Assembly: GCF_902809835.1 (NCBI RefSeq)
Contig: NZ_CADDWM010000011.1
Location: forward strand, 124,001-188,000
Origin: Agromyces sp. Marseille-P2726
GTDB lineage: Bacteria > Actinomycetota > Actinomycetes > Actinomycetales > Microbacteriaceae
DNA: 64,000 bases
Direction of reading: 5' to 3'
Below the pieces are notes generated by a model, which ran no database searches, was not told the DNA's origin, and was given only the letters and a program-made list of their open reading frames with translations. Positions 16,649-25,378 of this stretch are shown in pieces. Numbering within the stretch: position 1 is the first letter of the stretch; the number at the start of each line of letters is the position of its first letter. A program made the position numbers and the translations under genes.

Positions 16649-17473
16649 CTACCCCACGGCCGGTTTCGGTGCCCGCTCGGCCCCGGCGAGGAACGAGATC
16701 GCGGCGTCCTTGAACGCTCGGGCCGTGAGCGTCGAGACGTGGTCGCGGCCCGGGATCGTGACGAGTTCGGCATCCCAGTCGAGCGCGAGCTCCTGGACGC
16801 CCGCGGGCACGGGATCGTCCTCGCCCACCACGAACAGCGTCGGGATGTCGCCGGGAACCGCGAGCGGCGAGCCGGCGACGCCCTCGATGCACGCGAGGAG
16901 CGCCTCGCGATCGGCGCCCGCATCGATCGCCGGTCGCAGCACCCGCTCGATGAGGGGGTTGCGGGCGCGCTCGTCTCGGAGGAGCACGTCCCGCACCTCG
17001 TCCAGGTCCCAGGACGCGAACAACTCGACCGGGCCGGCGCCGCCGATGACCACGCGCCGCACCCGCTCGGGCGCGAGCTCGGTGAGCGCCGACACGACGC
17101 GATTCCCCATCGAGTAGGCGATCACATCGGCCTGCGCCGCTCCCGCGGAGTCGAGCACGGCGACGAGGTCGGCGCCGAGACGGTCGGGTGCGTACGAGTT
17201 GCCGTCGATCGGCTTGTCGCTGTCGCCGTGACCGCGCAGGTCGACCGTGATCGCCGCGCGACCCGAGTCGCGCAGCGCCTTCACCCACCCGGTGCCCTCC
17301 CAGGTCACCGCCGCGTTGGATGCGAAGCCGTGCACGAGCAGCACGGGCGTCGCGGCATCGGCCGCGTCCGAGGCATCCAGCGCATCACCACCATGGATCC
17401 GGTAGGCGATCAGCACGCCGTCGGGCGATTCGGCGTACAGGAGGGGAGTATTCGCGGCCGCGGGCCCCCTCAC
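16649..17473 (-). CDS. Alpha/beta-fold hydrolase
   Basis: The 274-residue protein has the standard fold landmarks: VLLVHGF with the oxyanion-hole region at 44-50, DLRGHGDSD at 78-86, the nucleophile elbow AYSMGNR with Ser121, a late acid in VVGEDDPVP and the catalytic histidine in GRDHVST. It could hydrolyse an ester, lactone, amide or C-C bond; the sequence does not tell which. I chose GTG at 17473 because it overlaps the nicotinamidase stop as GTGA, like every junction in this operon. It is the last of four co-transcribed genes starting with the PBP4-type gene at 20761. It is convergent with hpaD. Confidence 0.83.
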   Translation of the reverse strand: MRGPAAANTPLLYAESPDGVLIAYRIHGGDALDASDAADAATPVLLVHGFASNAAVTWEGTGWVKALRDSGRAAITVDLRGHGDSDKPIDGNSYAPDRLGADLVAVLDSAGAAQADVIAYSMGNRVVSALTELAPERVRRVVIGGAGPVELFASWDLDEVRDVLLRDERARNPLIERVLRPAIDAGADREALLACIEGVAGSPLAVPGDIPTLFVVGEDDPVPAGVQELALDWDAELVTIPGRDHVSTLTARAFKDAAISFLAGAERAPKPAVG

Positions 17474-18075
17474 GCGTCGGCCCTGTCGAGCGCGCTCGAC
17501 TCCGTGATCTCGGCACCGGCGTGGCCCAGCTCGGCCAGCGCGGCCTCCGACGACTCGGTCGCGACGCCCGCGATGAGGTCGGTGAAGACGCGCACGTGCT
17601 GTCCGTGCTCGAGCGCGTCGAGCGCGCTCGCTCGCACGCAGTAGTCGGTGGCGATGCCCACGACGTCGACGTCGCTGATGCCGCGAGAGGTCAGCACCTC
17701 GCTCACGGATGCGCCCGACTCGTCCGTCCCCTCGAAGATCGAGTAGGCGGGCACGCCCTGGCCCTTCTTGATGTGCACGTCGATGTGCTCCTGCTCGAGG
17801 CCCTCGTGGTACTCGGCCCCCTCGGTGCCGGCAACGCAATGCGGTGGCCACGAGTTCACGAAGTCGGGATCCATGTCTCCGATCGCGAAGTGACCCTGGT
17901 TGTCGTGCTCGCCCGAGTGCCAGTCGCGGGATGCCACGACGAGGTCGTACTCGTCGCGATGGCGCCCGAGGAACTCCGTGATCCCCGCGGCGACCGCCGC
18001 TCCCCCGTCGACGCCGAGGGCTCCCCCTTCGGTGAAGTCGTTCTGCACGTCGATGATGAACAGCGCACGCGTCAT
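17470..18075 (-). CDS. pncA: Nicotinamidase (isochorismatase-like cysteine hydrolase)
   Basis: The 201-residue protein begins TRALFIIDVQNDFTEGGAL and carries the catalytic triad Asp9, Lys103 or Lys104 (HIKKGQG) and Cys146 (ATDYCVRAS). The metal-site segment is RDWH (50-53), and the cis-peptide region precedes Cys146. These fit PncA, which converts nicotinamide to nicotinate for NAD salvage; a related amidase of the same superfamily remains possible. ATG at 18075 has AAGGAG upstream and overlaps the M20 gene stop (ATGA). Placement between a peptidase and a hydrolase is an operon of convenience and does not suggest a shared pathway. Confidence 0.88.
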   Translation of the reverse strand: MTRALFIIDVQNDFTEGGALGVDGGAAVAAGITEFLGRHRDEYDLVVASRDWHSGEHDNQGHFAIGDMDPDFVNSWPPHCVAGTEGAEYHEGLEQEHIDVHIKKGQGVPAYSIFEGTDESGASVSEVLTSRGISDVDVVGIATDYCVRASALDALEHGQHVRVFTDLIAGVATESSEAALAELGHAGAEITESSALDRADA

Positions 18076-19283
18076 TGCTCGCTCCTTCGCTCGTTCCATC
18101 CATTCTCGCCGTTCGCGGCGTCCTCGTGGCAGATGGCGCGGATCACGAGCTCGAGCGTGCCCACCAACTGCGTGAGCGAGTCGAGCGACACCCATTCCGC
18201 ATCGGCATGCGCACCGCCACCGGCTGCGCCCACGAGGACCACCGGGATTCCCGCCTCCGCGATGAGCCCCGCATCCGTCCACCAGGGGTCGCCGCGACGC
18301 ACAGCGGGTCGCCCGGTGACCTGCTCGACGGCGGCGAGCACCGCCCGGGCGATCGGCGAGTCGGGGTCGGCCTCCATCGCCGGCCGCGCGACGAGCGGCA
18401 CGACCCGTGTCGGCTGCGATGGTGCGAGCAGGCGCTCCAAGTCGGCACCCGGGTCGGCCTCGCCCGGCAGCGTGCGACGCTCGACGACGAGCACGCATCG
18501 GTCGGCGACGGTGGCCGCGTCGGTTCCTCCCTCGATGGTGGCGACGCGCACGCTTCCGGTACCGAGCAGCGGATGCCGCGGCGACGCGTTGAGACGACCG
18601 CGGAGGCCGCGCATCGCGATCATCCCGTCCACGGCCCGGTCGATCGCGTCGACGCCGAGCTCGGGCTGCGAGCCGTGCGCGGCGCGTCCCTCGTATTCGA
18701 CCCGGAACCACGCGAACCCGCGGTGCGCGAGGGTGACCTCGAGGTCGGTCGGCTCGAGCACCACGGCCGCGTCGGGCCGGGGTCGGCGGGCCTCGCCGGA
18801 TGCCGCGGCGTCGGCGTCGATCGCGGCGAGCAGTTCCTCCATGCCGACCGACCCGAACTCCTCGTCGGCGGCGAACGCGAGCACGATGTCGCCCGCGAGC
18901 CCCGCGGAAGCGGGGGCGGCGGCGATCATCGCGGCGGCCAGGCCGCCCGCCATGTCGTACGCGCCGCGTCCCACGATGCGGCCGGCCGGGTCGTGGGGTT
19001 GCGGCGTGCCCGGGCTCGCGGCATCCGGCCCCGCGGTTTCGACGCCGTCCCCCGCGCCGCCGACGGTGTCGAGGTGTCCGGCCAGCATGAGCGTGCGCCG
19101 CTCGAGCCACTCGGCGATGAACCGGGCGATGTCCCGCTCGCCGGCTCCACCGGGCACGAGTGAGGGGTTCGTGGCATCGATCGCGACGAGGCGTCGGGTG
19201 AGTGCCGCGACCTCGCGACGGCGCTGCGGTTCCCCCGGCTCGCGACCGGTGGACCCCGCGACATCCGTCACCGCTCGGCTCAC
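18072..19283 (-). CDS. M20-family metallopeptidase with a shortened N-terminal segment
   Basis: The 403-residue protein resembles ArgE/DapE-type zinc exopeptidases. It has GHLDTV with His70 and Asp72, GRGAYDMAGG with Asp110, the base/ligand pair in ADEEFGS (Glu141, Glu142) and a closing GGGAHADAEWV. Something is missing: FIAEWLE at 55-61 runs straight into RRTLMLAGHLDTV. In relatives, about 25 residues (a strand-loop with a Pro-Asn-Val segment) separate these parts. This looks like an in-frame deletion; whether activity survives is unclear. GTG at 19283 overlaps the stop of the PBP4-type gene (GTGA), and its own stop overlaps the nicotinamidase start. The substrate is unknown; an N-acylated amino acid or dipeptide is likely. 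Confidence 0.83.
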   Translation of the reverse strand: MSRAVTDVAGSTGREPGEPQRRREVAALTRRLVAIDATNPSLVPGGAGERDIARFIAEWLERRTLMLAGHLDTVGGAGDGVETAGPDAASPGTPQPHDPAGRIVGRGAYDMAGGLAAAMIAAAPASAGLAGDIVLAFAADEEFGSVGMEELLAAIDADAAASGEARRPRPDAAVVLEPTDLEVTLAHRGFAWFRVEYEGRAAHGSQPELGVDAIDRAVDGMIAMRGLRGRLNASPRHPLLGTGSVRVATIEGGTDAATVADRCVLVVERRTLPGEADPGADLERLLAPSQPTRVVPLVARPAMEADPDSPIARAVLAAVEQVTGRPAVRRGDPWWTDAGLIAEAGIPVVLVGAAGGGAHADAEWVSLDSLTQLVGTLELVIRAICHEDAANGENGWNERRSEQ

Positions 19284-20761
19284 TGGTTCGCGAGGTTGTC
19301 GCCGCAGAGGAAGAACCCCGTCGTCAGTGTGTCGATCGCCTGCTTCGCCTCATCGGTCACGTCTCCCAGTGCGTAGATCGCGAAGGTGAGGGTGGCGCCG
19401 TCCTGAGCCCGGATGACGCCCGACAGCGTGTACCCGGTCTCGATCCAGCCGGTCTTCGCGGACACCGCGCCGTCTGCCACGGCGTTGTCGCCCGCGAAGC
19501 GGTCGGCGTACGAGAGCGAGCCGCGTTCACCCGAGACGGGCAGGCCGTCCAAGATGACGCCCAGGTTGCCCTCGCGGGCGTTGATCTTGACGAACAGGCG
19601 CGTGAGGTACGACGGCGGCACCGCGTTGTCGTCGCTGAGGCCGGAGCCGTCGACCACGACGATCCCCGTCGTGTCGAGGCCGTACGCGGCGAGTCCCTGG
19701 AGCACGCCGGCGTTGATGTCGGCGAACGTGTTGCCCGCTCCCGTCTCGATCGCGACCAGCCGCCCGAGCATCTCGGCGACGGCGTTGTCGGACACGACGA
19801 GCGCCTTGTCGACGAGCTGGGCCACCGTGGGCGACGCCACCTCCCCGAGCACGGGCGCACCTGCCGGCGCCGTGCCGCGCTCGATCGCCGAGATGCCGCC
19901 GAGCTCCCTCGCGAACGCGTCGCCGGCGCGGCCGATCGGGTCGCCGCTGCGCCACGACGTCTCGGCATACGGATCGTCGCGGTCGCCGTCGACCATGAGC
20001 GCCGTGATGTTCGGCATGTACCCGTACTCCCGCTCAGCGGGATCCCAGCTCGGCTGCCACTCGTCGCCGGCGAACAGGCTCGCGTCGAGCACCAGCTTCG
20101 TGAGCGGCGGATTGGAAGGGTCGGCATCCCACGCGGCCCGCACCTGCGCGGCCAGCTCGTCGAGGTGCGCCGCCCCCGGATACACGGTCGCGGACCCGCT
20201 CGGGGTGCTCGACAGCGTGACGTCGCCGCCGCCGACCAGCACCGCGGATCCGGGCTCCGCGCCCTTCACGACCGTCGTGGTCGTGCGGTACTCGGGCCCG
20301 AGCACCGAAAGGGCCGCGGCGGACGTGAGCACCTTCATGACGCTGGCCGTGCGCGACGGAGTCGTGCCGCCGCGGTCGTAGAGCACCTCTCCGGTCGTCG
20401 CGTTCATCACCTGCGCCTGCAGGTTGGCGAGGCGAGGGTCGGCAGCACGGTCGGTCACCGAGCAGGTCCGGAGCCGGCTCACGGATGCCGCGGCCGGCGC
20501 AGGCCGGGTGGGCTCGGCGGTGGGGGTCTGCGTGACGGCGGCGGGCGCCACCCGGTCGCCATCCGCCAGTGCGGCCCCGGCGTAGACGGCTCCGGTGCCG
20601 AGCAGCGCGACGGCAAGGGCCCCGCCCGTGAGGGCGGTCGCCATCCGATGGCGCCGCACGAACGAGATGACGGGGTTCGACGAGCCGGCAGCGGGGTCGG
20701 CGGACGTCGTGGGCTCGTCGGCCTCATGCGCGCGCTCGGGGAACGCCGTCTCGTCGTTCAC
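19280..20761 (-). CDS. dacB: D-alanyl-D-alanine carboxypeptidase/endopeptidase (PBP4, peptidase S13)
   Basis: The 493-residue protein has a short cytoplasmic region, one membrane segment at about 41-66 acting as anchor or signal, and a periplasm-side catalytic domain. All three penicillin-binding motifs are visible: Ser140-x-x-Lys143 (ASVMKVLT), SDN at 324-326 and KTG at 436-438. It trims or cleaves peptidoglycan stem peptides outside the membrane. The start is GTG at 20761. There is no Shine-Dalgarno sequence; a -10-like TACAAT lies only six bases upstream, so the mRNA may be leaderless. It heads the four-gene operon that continues with the M20 peptidase, nicotinamidase and hydrolase. Confidence 0.9.
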   Translation of the reverse strand: MNDETAFPERAHEADEPTTSADPAAGSSNPVISFVRRHRMATALTGGALAVALLGTGAVYAGAALADGDRVAPAAVTQTPTAEPTRPAPAAASVSRLRTCSVTDRAADPRLANLQAQVMNATTGEVLYDRGGTTPSRTASVMKVLTSAAALSVLGPEYRTTTTVVKGAEPGSAVLVGGGDVTLSSTPSGSATVYPGAAHLDELAAQVRAAWDADPSNPPLTKLVLDASLFAGDEWQPSWDPAEREYGYMPNITALMVDGDRDDPYAETSWRSGDPIGRAGDAFARELGGISAIERGTAPAGAPVLGEVASPTVAQLVDKALVVSDNAVAEMLGRLVAIETGAGNTFADINAGVLQGLAAYGLDTTGIVVVDGSGLSDDNAVPPSYLTRLFVKINAREGNLGVILDGLPVSGERGSLSYADRFAGDNAVADGAVSAKTGWIETGYTLSGVIRAQDGATLTFAIYALGDVTDEAKQAIDTLTTGFFLCGDNLANQ

Positions 20762-20767
20762 CCGGGA

Positions 20768-20773
20768 ATTGTA
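20768..20773 (-). promoter_or_regulatory. Candidate -10 hexamer (TACAAT) directly before dacB, leaderless start
   Basis: On the minus strand TACAAT ends six bases before the GTG start codon at 20761. This is the spacing expected when transcription begins at the start codon. No ribosome site precedes the codon. A clear -35 is not visible. Confidence 0.45.
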
Positions 20774-20832
20774 CGAAATGGCCCGGAGTGGAGCCTGACC
20801 GTCGCCCGAGCGACCGCCCCACCGTCACACCG

Positions 20833-21816
20833 TCACTCTCCGGGGTAGCGCAACCCGATCTGCTCGCGGATCGCGTCGAGCGTGCCCATGATGGCGATCG
20901 ATTCGTCGATCGTCAGCAGGTCGCCGCGCAGGTTGCCCTCGGCGACGAGCCGCTCGACCGCCTCAGCCTGGAAGTGCATGCCTCGACCGACGACCTCCGA
21001 GCGGAACTCCTCGATCACCGCACCATCGGCGGCGACGACCCGAAAGGAGGTGGGCATGTACCACGTGCGGTCGATCTCGATCCGGCCATCGGTGCCGATC
21101 ACCGTCGCCGTGTTCGGGCCGAGCACGTCGCTCGCGGTCACCATCGACGCCATGCGGTCGCCCCGGTAGCCGAAGATGGTGGCGACCTGCGCATCGGCGC
21201 CGGTGGGCTTGAACGTGGCGGTGGACTGGATGGTGGCCGGCGCCCCGAACACGTCCCACGCGAACGACACCGGGTAGACGCCGAGGTCGAGCAGGGCTCC
21301 GCCGCCGAGCTCGAGCGCGTTGATGCGGTGCAATGGGTCGTCGGAGAGCTTCTGGGTGTGATCGACGATCAGCGTTCGCACCTCGCCGAGCGTGCCTTCC
21401 GCGAGGATCTCGCGGACACGGGCCATGTGCGGCAGGTACCTGGTCCACATGGCCTCCAGCACGAGCAGACCGCGTGCTGCGGCCACATCGGCGAGCTCCT
21501 GTGCCTCACGCTGGTTGAGGGTGAAGGGCTTCTCCACCAGCACGTGCTTGCCCGCTTCGAGCATCAGCCGGGCGCTGCGGGCATGCATCGGGTGCGGAGT
21601 GGCGACGTAGACGACGTCGACGTCGGGGTCGGCGGCGAGTGACTCGTAGCTGCCGTGCACGTCGGCGATGCCGAACTCGGAGGCGAACGCCTCAGCGGAT
21701 GCCCGGGATCGCGAACCCACGGCCTGCACCGTGAGCCCGTTGAGATGCAGGTCGTTGGTGAAGGCTCGGGCGATGCCGCCCGTTGCGAGGATGCCCCAGC
21801 GCAGTCGTTCCGTCAT
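20833..21816 (-). CDS. Gfo/Idh/MocA-family oxidoreductase
   Basis: The 327-residue protein starts with a Rossmann fold (RWGILATGGIARAF, a slight variant of the usual GxGxxA motif) and continues with the EKPFTLN motif, whose lysine is part of the family's catalytic region. The C-terminal alpha/beta domain has GGGALLDLGVYPVSF. Members oxidise or reduce sugars, inositols or trans-dihydrodiols with NAD(P). Substrate identity is not deducible. It stands alone: dacB lies downstream in the same direction after a promoter gap, and thioredoxin is divergent. The start is the ATG giving MTERLRWGILATGG; the ribosome site is weak. Confidence 0.87.
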   Translation of the reverse strand: MTERLRWGILATGGIARAFTNDLHLNGLTVQAVGSRSRASAEAFASEFGIADVHGSYESLAADPDVDVVYVATPHPMHARSARLMLEAGKHVLVEKPFTLNQREAQELADVAAARGLLVLEAMWTRYLPHMARVREILAEGTLGEVRTLIVDHTQKLSDDPLHRINALELGGGALLDLGVYPVSFAWDVFGAPATIQSTATFKPTGADAQVATIFGYRGDRMASMVTASDVLGPNTATVIGTDGRIEIDRTWYMPTSFRVVAADGAVIEEFRSEVVGRGMHFQAEAVERLVAEGNLRGDLLTIDESIAIMGTLDAIREQIGLRYPGE

Positions 21817-21956
21817 GAGCGAAGCCTACTGGCGGCTCGCCCTCCGGCCTTTCACCTGTTGAACACGGCTGTTCCGCCGTCGGGACTGCAGCGGTACCGT
21901 GCTGATTCGCCCGAGCACCGGCTCGAGCCGCACCCCGACGAGTCAAGGAGTATCCG

Positions 21957-22283
21957 ATGGGCGCAGCTGTATCCGTCACCGACGCCACCTGGGACGAGCA
22001 GGTGCTCGCCGCCGACCGGCCGGTACTGGTGGACTTCTGGGCCGAGTGGTGCGGGCCGTGCGTGCGCATGTCGCCGGTGCTCGACCAGTTCGCCGCGCAG
22101 CACGCCGACAAGATCCTCGTCGCGAAGCTCAACGTCGACGAGAACATGACGACCGCAGCCAAGTACAAGATCATCGGCCTCCCCGCCCTGCGGGTGTTCG
22201 AGGGCGGGGAGCCCGTCAAGTCGATCTCGGGCGCGCTCTCGAAGGCGGCGCTGGAAGCGGAGCTCGCCGAGTTCATCGGCTGA
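21957..22283 (+). CDS. trxA: Thioredoxin
   Basis: The 108-residue protein has the complete thioredoxin fold with DFWAEWCGPCVRMSP (redox cysteines 32 and 35), the cis-proline region GLPALRVFEGG and a typical length. It reduces protein disulfides in the cytosol with electrons from thioredoxin reductase. ATG at 21957 is preceded by AAGGAG at good spacing. It diverges from the Gfo/Idh/MocA gene and lies 81 bases upstream of the second ThDP enzyme gene. Co-transcription with that gene is possible, but the latter has its own strong ribosome site. Confidence 0.95.
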   Translation: MGAAVSVTDATWDEQVLAADRPVLVDFWAEWCGPCVRMSPVLDQFAAQHADKILVAKLNVDENMTTAAKYKIIGLPALRVFEGGEPVKSISGALSKAALEAELAEFIG

Positions 22284-22364
22284 CGCGAGGGCGCGATTCC
22301 GTGCGCCGTGCCGATCGCCCGGCGCAGGCCGGCCGGCTCGCCGGCCGAGACAGGAGGTCAAGGG

Positions 22365-24041
22365 ATGGGCGAACGCATCACCGTCGCCGACGCGATCGGA
22401 CGAACGGTCGCGGCACTGGGAGCTGGACACGTGTTCGGGGTGGTGGGCAGCGGGAACTTCCACGCCACGAACGCGGCCATCGCAGCCGGCGTTCCGTTCA
22501 CCGCCTCACGGCACGAGATGGGCGCGGCCACCATGGCCGACGCGTTCAGCCGGGTGACCGGACGCGTCGCGATCGTCTCGGTGCACCAGGGGTGCGGGCT
22601 CACGAACGCGCTCACCGGCATCACCGAGGCCGCGAAGTGCCACACCCCGATCCTCGTGCTCGCAGGAGACACCGCGACCGGCGACACGACCTCGAACTTC
22701 CACATCGACCAGGATGCCGCGGTGCTCGCGATCGGCGCGACGCCCGCGCGGGTCGTCTCGGCCGAGACGGCGGTGACCGACGCGGCCGACGCCTTCCGAC
22801 TGGCACTGCATGAGCGACGCACCGTGGTGCTGTCGATGCCGGTCGACATCCAGGATGAGCTCATCGAGTGGGATGACGCGAGGATCCCCGCGCTCGGCGG
22901 GCCGGTGGCGCGCGCGGCCGATCCCGACTCGATCGCCCGGCTGGCGCAGCTCCTGAGGCACGCCGAGCGTCCGGTGATCGTGGGCGGACGCGGCGCGTGG
23001 GGCGCGAAGGCGGAGCTGCGGCGGCTCGCCGAAGCGGGCGGCGCGCTGCTGACGACCTCGGCGGCGGCCCGGGGGCTCTTCGTCGGCGACGAGTGGGCGC
23101 TCGACATCATGGGCGGATTCTCGACTCCGGGTGCCGCGCGGCTCATCGCCGACGCTGACGTGATCGTCGGCTTCGGCGTCGCGTTCAACACGTGGACGAC
23201 TCGGAATGGCACGCTCCTCGACGGAGCGACGGTCGCCCAGGTCGACGATCGCAGGGAGGCGTTCGGGCTGCACCGGCCGGTCGACCTGGCCGTGATGGGC
23301 GACGCCGCACTCGTGGCCGCCGCCGTCGCCGACGCGCTCGAGCAGGGCGGCCCGCGCACGGGCTACCGCCGCCCCGGCATGCGGGACCACGTGCGGGCGG
23401 TCCGCTACTGGAAGGACCAGCCCGTCGAGCCTCACGAGGAGCCCGGACGCATCGATGCACAGGCGCTCGTCAACTCGCTCGATGCCCTGCTCCCCCTCGA
23501 GCGTGTGGTGGTGCCCGACGGCGGCAACGTGAACTGCTACGCGGGAGCGCATCTGCGCGTGCCCGACGAGCGGGGTTACTGCATCCCCCTGTCCTTCCAG
23601 GCGATCGGCATGGGGCTCTCGGCGGGGATCGGTGCCGCCGTGGCGCAGCCGCACCGAACGGCCGTGGGCGGCACGGGCGACGGGTCGTTCATGATGTCGC
23701 TCGTCGAGCTCGACACGGCGGGGCGGCTCGGGCCCGGCATGGTCGTGATCGTCTTCAACGACGAAGCGTACGGCGCCGAGGTGAACCTCTTCCAGGGCGA
23801 TACCGCGCAGCTCGACACGGTACGCTTCCCCGAGACCGACATCGCCGCCGTCGCGCGCGGGTTCGGCTGCCACGGGGTCACCGTGCGCGACCTCGACGAC
23901 CTCGCACCGGTCGTCGAGTGGCTCGACGGCCCACGCGCCCGCCCGCTGGTGATCGACGCGAAGATCGTGCGCCATCCGTCGCGGATGATGATGCGCAATC
24001 CGGCGGTCCGCGAGGGGGTCGCTTCGCCCGCGCTCGCCTGA
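22365..24041 (+). CDS. Thiamine diphosphate-dependent enzyme, paralogue of the 6584 gene
   Basis: The 558-residue protein has the acetolactate synthase-like three-domain plan: activating Glu51 in SRHEMGAATMAD, a middle domain, and GDGSFMMSLVELDTA followed by NDEAYGAEVNL as the Mg/ThDP site. It is recognisably related to the protein at 6584-8242 (shared GVVGSGN/GVMGNGN, GLTNALT/GFTNTLT, AYGAEVNL) but clearly divergent. The ATG at 22365 has a very strong AGGAGG ribosome site. The reaction is probably on a 2-oxo acid. It borders the accessory catabolic island and is convergent with a drug/metabolite transporter gene, so a catabolic role is plausible but not shown. Confidence 0.85.
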   Translation: MGERITVADAIGRTVAALGAGHVFGVVGSGNFHATNAAIAAGVPFTASRHEMGAATMADAFSRVTGRVAIVSVHQGCGLTNALTGITEAAKCHTPILVLAGDTATGDTTSNFHIDQDAAVLAIGATPARVVSAETAVTDAADAFRLALHERRTVVLSMPVDIQDELIEWDDARIPALGGPVARAADPDSIARLAQLLRHAERPVIVGGRGAWGAKAELRRLAEAGGALLTTSAAARGLFVGDEWALDIMGGFSTPGAARLIADADVIVGFGVAFNTWTTRNGTLLDGATVAQVDDRREAFGLHRPVDLAVMGDAALVAAAVADALEQGGPRTGYRRPGMRDHVRAVRYWKDQPVEPHEEPGRIDAQALVNSLDALLPLERVVVPDGGNVNCYAGAHLRVPDERGYCIPLSFQAIGMGLSAGIGAAVAQPHRTAVGGTGDGSFMMSLVELDTAGRLGPGMVVIVFNDEAYGAEVNLFQGDTAQLDTVRFPETDIAAVARGFGCHGVTVRDLDDLAPVVEWLDGPRARPLVIDAKIVRHPSRMMMRNPAVREGVASPALA

Positions 24042-24073
24042 GCCCGATGCGATGCCTGGACGCGTCGTCGGCC

Positions 24074-25312
24074 TCAGCGGGCCGGCACCGGCATCCGACG
24101 CTCCCAGTACCGCGCGAAGGCGCGCGCCGCGAGGCTGAGGAGGAAGCAGCCGAACATGGCGGCGGCCATGGGCACCGCCGTGTGCGGGCCCCAGAGGCCG
24201 CCGATCGGCGAGGCCGCCGCCCCCGCCGCGAACTGGATGCTGCCCATGAGGGCCGCCCCGGATGCCGCGGCGAACCCGGCCCGCGCCAGGGTGAGGGTGG
24301 TGGCGTTGGCCATGATCGCGGTGGCACTGCCGCACGCGAGGGCGATGAGCGGCAGGTAGGACGCGACGGTGAGCAGGCCGGTCGCGGTGATCACCGTGAG
24401 CGCCGCGGTGCTCGCGATCGCCACCGTGAGGGCGATGGCCTGCATGCGCTGCGCGCCGAACCGTGCCGAGAGTGGTGCATTGGCCATGCCGCCGACGAGC
24501 ACCGACAGGGCGTAGACCGTGAACATCGCCCAGAAGCCCCAGACGTCGGCACCGAGCACGTCCTGCGCGACGAACGACGACGCGCTCACGTGCGCCATGA
24601 TCCCGCCGAGGGCCAGCGCCATGGTCAGGGCGTTGCCGACGTACGCCGGATCCTTCAGGAGTCGCCCGTAGGTCGCCGCCATGCTGGCGGGGTGCAGCGT
24701 GGCGCGACGGTCGAGCGCGAGCGTCTCGGGCATCCGCCAGGCCACGAGCAGCAGGAAGAGCGCCGAGATCACCGTGATGCCGACGAGGATGAGCCGCCAG
24801 CCGCCCACCTCGAGCAGCACGGTGCCGAGGAACGACGCGACGAGTGGACCGATCGCAAGCGTGCCGGTGAGCAGGCTGTACGCCCGGGGCACCTGTGCGC
24901 GGACGCCGATGTCCGCGATGACCGCGCGGATGACGACCACGCCCGCCGACGCCCCCAGGCCCTGGAACACCCTGCCGAGGATGAGCAGGTCGAGGTTCGG
25001 CGCAGCGGCCACGAGCACGCCCGCTGCGGTCAGCACCGCGAATCCGATGATGATGACCCTCCGACGGCCGAGCGCGTCCGACAGGGCGCCGACCATGAGC
25101 TGCCCGACGGCCACGCCCAGCAGGAACGCCGTGAGGGCGACCTGGATGCCCGCGATGGTCGTTCCGAGGTCGTCGGCCATGATGCCGAGCGCCGGCAGGT
25201 ACATGTTGGCCACGATCGGATTGAGGATCATGATCGCGCACAGCACGACCAGCAGGGTGCCGTTCAGCTCGGGCGGGACACCCGTGCCGGCGACCCTGCG
25301 CGTGTACACCAT
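24074..25312 (-). CDS. MFS transporter of the DHA1 (Bcr/CflA-like) type
   Basis: The 412-residue protein has twelve hydrophobic segments and MFS loop motifs. These include VGQLMVGALSDALGRRRV between helices 2 and 3 and a GRVFQGLGASAGVVVIRA helix-4/5 signature as in Bcr/CflA-type exporters. Such proteins are proton antiporters for drugs or metabolites; the direction cannot be proven from sequence. ATG at 25312 has AAGGAG at ideal spacing. It is transcribed divergently from the IlvD/Edd-like dehydratase gene through a symmetric promoter-operator. It is thus probably induced together with that pathway and may move its substrate or a toxic intermediate. Confidence 0.83.
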   Translation of the reverse strand: MVYTRRVAGTGVPPELNGTLLVVLCAIMILNPIVANMYLPALGIMADDLGTTIAGIQVALTAFLLGVAVGQLMVGALSDALGRRRVIIIGFAVLTAAGVLVAAAPNLDLLILGRVFQGLGASAGVVVIRAVIADIGVRAQVPRAYSLLTGTLAIGPLVASFLGTVLLEVGGWRLILVGITVISALFLLLVAWRMPETLALDRRATLHPASMAATYGRLLKDPAYVGNALTMALALGGIMAHVSASSFVAQDVLGADVWGFWAMFTVYALSVLVGGMANAPLSARFGAQRMQAIALTVAIASTAALTVITATGLLTVASYLPLIALACGSATAIMANATTLTLARAGFAAASGAALMGSIQFAAGAAASPIGGLWGPHTAVPMAAAMFGCFLLSLAARAFARYWERRMPVPAR

Positions 25313-25378
25313 TCGGAATCTCCTTGTTTGGGGCGACGCCCCGTCCAGGTGTCGGCGGATGCCGCGAAGGCACCCTTG

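Noticed and set aside
16649-18103. Long minus-strand frame extending the alpha/beta hydrolase to 484 codons
   Set aside because: The upstream part overlaps the nicotinamidase gene in another frame and has no similarity to hydrolases. The GTGA overlap at 17473 gives a normal start.
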